Assembly (NCBI GenBank): GCA_021786655.1
Contig: JAJYMU010000226.1
Coordinates: 1 to 6,294, forward strand
From: Bacteroidota bacterium
Lineage (GTDB): Bacteria; Bacteroidota; Ignavibacteria; Ignavibacteriales; Melioribacteraceae
Direction: 5' to 3'
Length of the DNA: 6,294 nucleotides
Shown: one piece after another, positions 5,053 through 6,294 of the stretch
How the letters are laid out: every line of letters begins with the position of its first letter
Numbering within the stretch: the stretch's first letter is position 1
Notes under the pieces: generated by a model
Told to the model about the DNA's origin: nothing
The model's input: the letters and a program-made list of their open reading frames with translations, nothing else
The model's database searches: none
Made by a program: the position numbers and the translations under genes

Positions 5053-6294
5053 ATTGCCTCGCCGAATTTTTTAGTGATTGTAATTCCGATCTGTTCCAGA
5101 AACTTATTCGGCAACTCGCCGCCGGCAAAAACATAAACCAAATCGTTTTTCATTTCCTCTTCAGTTGCGGAACCGTTTTTCTGAATTGAAAGAATTACCG
5201 ATTCATCTTTTATCTCTTTTACGTTTGAATTGAGAAGGAGGTTAATACTCCGATCTTCGGAAGCCTTTTTAACTTTTTCATAATTGCCCGGTTTGATTCG
5301 CGAAAAAGATTCTCCGCGGTAAGAAAGTGTAACTCTGTTTTTTTCGTCGGCAAGCAGAAGAGCCGATTCAATCGCGGAATCACCGCCGCCTACTACCAAC
5401 ACGTCCTTGTTATTTATGAGCTCGGGCTCAAGAAGGCGGTACATTACTTTTTCCCTGTTTTCACCGGGCACACTAAGCTTGCGCGGAGATCCTCTTCGAC
5501 CTATTGCAAGAAGAACATTGGACGATGTTACGGCGCGCTGATTGGTTTGAATTGCAAAGTAATCCTGATACGGATTTATCGAAATAACTTTTTCACTTTC
5601 GCGAACGGCAATGTCGTTTTTGTTCAACACCTCATGCCATAGACTAAGCAATTCCGTCTTTGTTGTCTCAACAAGTTTCACTTTTCCGTATAACGGCAAG
5701 TACATTGGGGAAGTCATTACAATTTTAGCTCTCGGGAACGAATAGACTGTTCCGCCAAGCGTATCTTGTTCCAACGTTAAGAACTTAATATTTTTTTGTT
5801 TCGAAGTAAGCGATGCAGATATTCCCGCTGGACCGGCGCCAACGATTACCAAGTCGTAATCCGGTTTAATGGAATGAACTAATTTTCGTGTGATGTTTTC
5901 AACGGCTTGTTTGCCCTGCTCAACCGCATTCTTTATCAAACCCATCCCGCCTAATTCGCCAGCGATATAAATTCCTTTAACGCTGGTTTCAAACTCTGGG
6001 CTTATATGAGGCAGATCAACACCTCTTTTTTCGGTACCGATTACAAGTGTAATTGCACCCAACGGACATGCATGAAAACACGCACCGTGTCCCACGCACC
6101 GTGATGCATTAATTGTTACTGCCTTTCCGTGAACAATTCCAATGATATCTTTTTCCGGACAGGCAGTAATGCACGCACTGCTGCCGATACATGTGCTTAA
6201 ACTTACTACGGGGTGAAGCGAGACTGGTTCGTGAAAGCCTAGTTCTTTAGCCTTCTCAATTTTTTTCTGAGCAACTTTGGTTTGTTTCCTGTTC
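5040..6294 (-). CDS. Ferredoxin-NAD(P)H flavoprotein oxidoreductase, 5' end beyond window
   Basis: The frame is open to the right edge, so the N-terminus is missing; 417 residues are visible, ending at TAA 5040-5042. Visible order: a Lys/Arg-rich stretch (about residues 1-20), two ferredoxin-type cluster motifs (C35-S38-C41-C45 and C66-H69-C72-C76), a TrxR-like C-terminal FAD-binding segment (GIYIAGELGGMG, about 107-118), an FAD-binding GAGPAG (152-157), an NAD(P)H-binding GGGDSAIE (302-309), and a closing segment VYVFAGGELPNKFL. No cysteine occurs after the ferredoxin part, so a thioredoxin-reductase-like disulfide activity is unlikely; electrons should pass between NAD(P)H, FAD and the Fe-S clusters. 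From memory this resembles ferredoxin-fused YpdA-like flavoproteins of anaerobic bacteria. The basic stretch could follow a membrane helix lying upstream, which is inference. A GTG at 6093-6095 lies inside the second cluster motif and is not the start. It overlaps the 20-heme gene by 13 bases, suggesting coupled translation. Physiological direction and partner are unknown. Confidence 0.9.
   Translation of the reverse strand, partial: NRKQTKVAQKKIEKAKELGFHEPVSLHPVVSLSTCIGSSACITACPEKDIIGIVHGKAVTINASRCVGHGACFHACPLGAITLVIGTEKRGVDLPHISPEFETSVKGIYIAGELGGMGLIKNAVEQGKQAVENITRKLVHSIKPDYDLVIVGAGPAGISASLTSKQKNIKFLTLEQDTLGGTVYSFPRAKIVMTSPMYLPLYGKVKLVETTKTELLSLWHEVLNKNDIAVRESEKVISINPYQDYFAIQTNQRAVTSSNVLLAIGRRGSPRKLSVPGENREKVMYRLLEPELINNKDVLVVGGGDSAIESALLLADEKNRVTLSYRGESFSRIKPGNYEKVKKASEDRSINLLLNSNVKEIKDESVILSIQKNGSATEEEMKNDLVYVFAGGELPNKFLEQIGITITKKFGEAILKH
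5050..5069 (-). promoter_or_regulatory. Ribosome binding site and rare ATT start of the 20-heme gene
   Basis: The minus strand reads AAATTCGGCGAGGCAATATT. GGCGAGG (5057-5063) lies four bases before ATT (5050-5052). The start region of the next gene has the same layout, GGTGAGG then four bases then ATG, and the two 20-base stretches match at 16 positions. An in-frame stop lies upstream (TAA at 5071-5073) and no ATG, GTG or TTG lies between it and TTG 5035-5037. The codons also encode the C-terminus of the flavoprotein (KFGEAILKH). AUU is a known but rare start codon (infC, pcnB in E. coli). Confidence 0.65.
6063..6191 (-). other. Two ferredoxin-type cluster motifs, each lacking the second cysteine
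   Basis: The two motifs read CIGSSACITACP (6156-6191) and CVGHGACFHACP (6063-6098). A standard bacterial ferredoxin motif is CxxCxxCxxxCP; here the second cysteine is Ser in the first motif and His in the second. If the usual cross-pairing holds, each cluster keeps three Cys ligands, two plus one from its own motif and one from the CP of the other. Such sites can hold [3Fe-4S] clusters, or [4Fe-4S] with a Ser, His or solvent ligand. I believe related proteins share this pattern, so it is probably a family feature rather than local decay. Confidence 0.85.

Noticed and set aside
6093..6095. GTG as start of the flavoprotein gene (351-residue version)
   Set aside because: It falls inside the second ferredoxin motif, directly after its first Cys. 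The frame stays open to the window edge and encodes another ferredoxin motif, so the gene starts beyond the window.
5040..6294. Thioredoxin reductase or bacillithiol disulfide reductase
   Set aside because: The flavoprotein part has no cysteine, hence no redox CxxC, and it is fused to ferredoxin motifs; an electron-transfer oxidoreductase fits better.

Overview
The window is wall-to-wall coding DNA on the minus strand: four overlapping genes, read from the right-hand end to the left, with no intergenic space, no RNA gene, no terminator and no visible promoter. The outer two genes run off the window, so this is the middle of a longer operon. The reading order is: a ferredoxin/flavoprotein oxidoreductase (5040 to beyond 6294), a 20-heme c-type cytochrome (3463-5052), a 37-heme c-type cytochrome (692-3484), and an exported protein whose visible part looks like the start of an outer-membrane beta-barrel (699 to beyond 1).

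Organism: the three exported proteins all have a signal peptide ending so that Gln is the first mature residue (VLA|Q, SYA|Q, LLG|Q). This matches the 'Q-rule' known for the Bacteroidota. With the modest GC content, the Shine-Dalgarno-like sites and the heavy multiheme content, I would guess an anaerobic member of the Bacteroidota/Chlorobiota/Ignavibacteriota group, with Ignavibacteria the best guess. That placement is inference, not proof.

How the genes may work together: the flavoprotein has no signal peptide in the visible part, carries FAD and NAD(P)H sites and two ferredoxin-like clusters, and should act in the cytoplasm, perhaps membrane-anchored through its missing N-terminus. The two cytochromes are exported and built from a three-heme repeat of about 70-78 residues. 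The fourth protein may supply an outer-membrane pore. Together they suggest a route from NAD(P)H through the periplasm to the cell surface (extracellular electron transfer). A transmembrane quinone or heme b carrier, needed to cross the inner membrane, is not in the window.

Most notable points: (1) the 37-heme protein is a nested duplication, with two arrays of three-heme units each closed by the same three-heme cap, and four units of exactly 222 bp; (2) the 20-heme gene most likely starts at a rare ATT codon, supported by a 16/20 match to the start region of the next gene; (3) every gene's C-terminal codons contain the ribosome binding site of the next gene; (4) the ferredoxin domain lacks the second cysteine in both cluster motifs; (5) the flavoprotein has the element order of a circular permutation of the thioredoxin-reductase fold.
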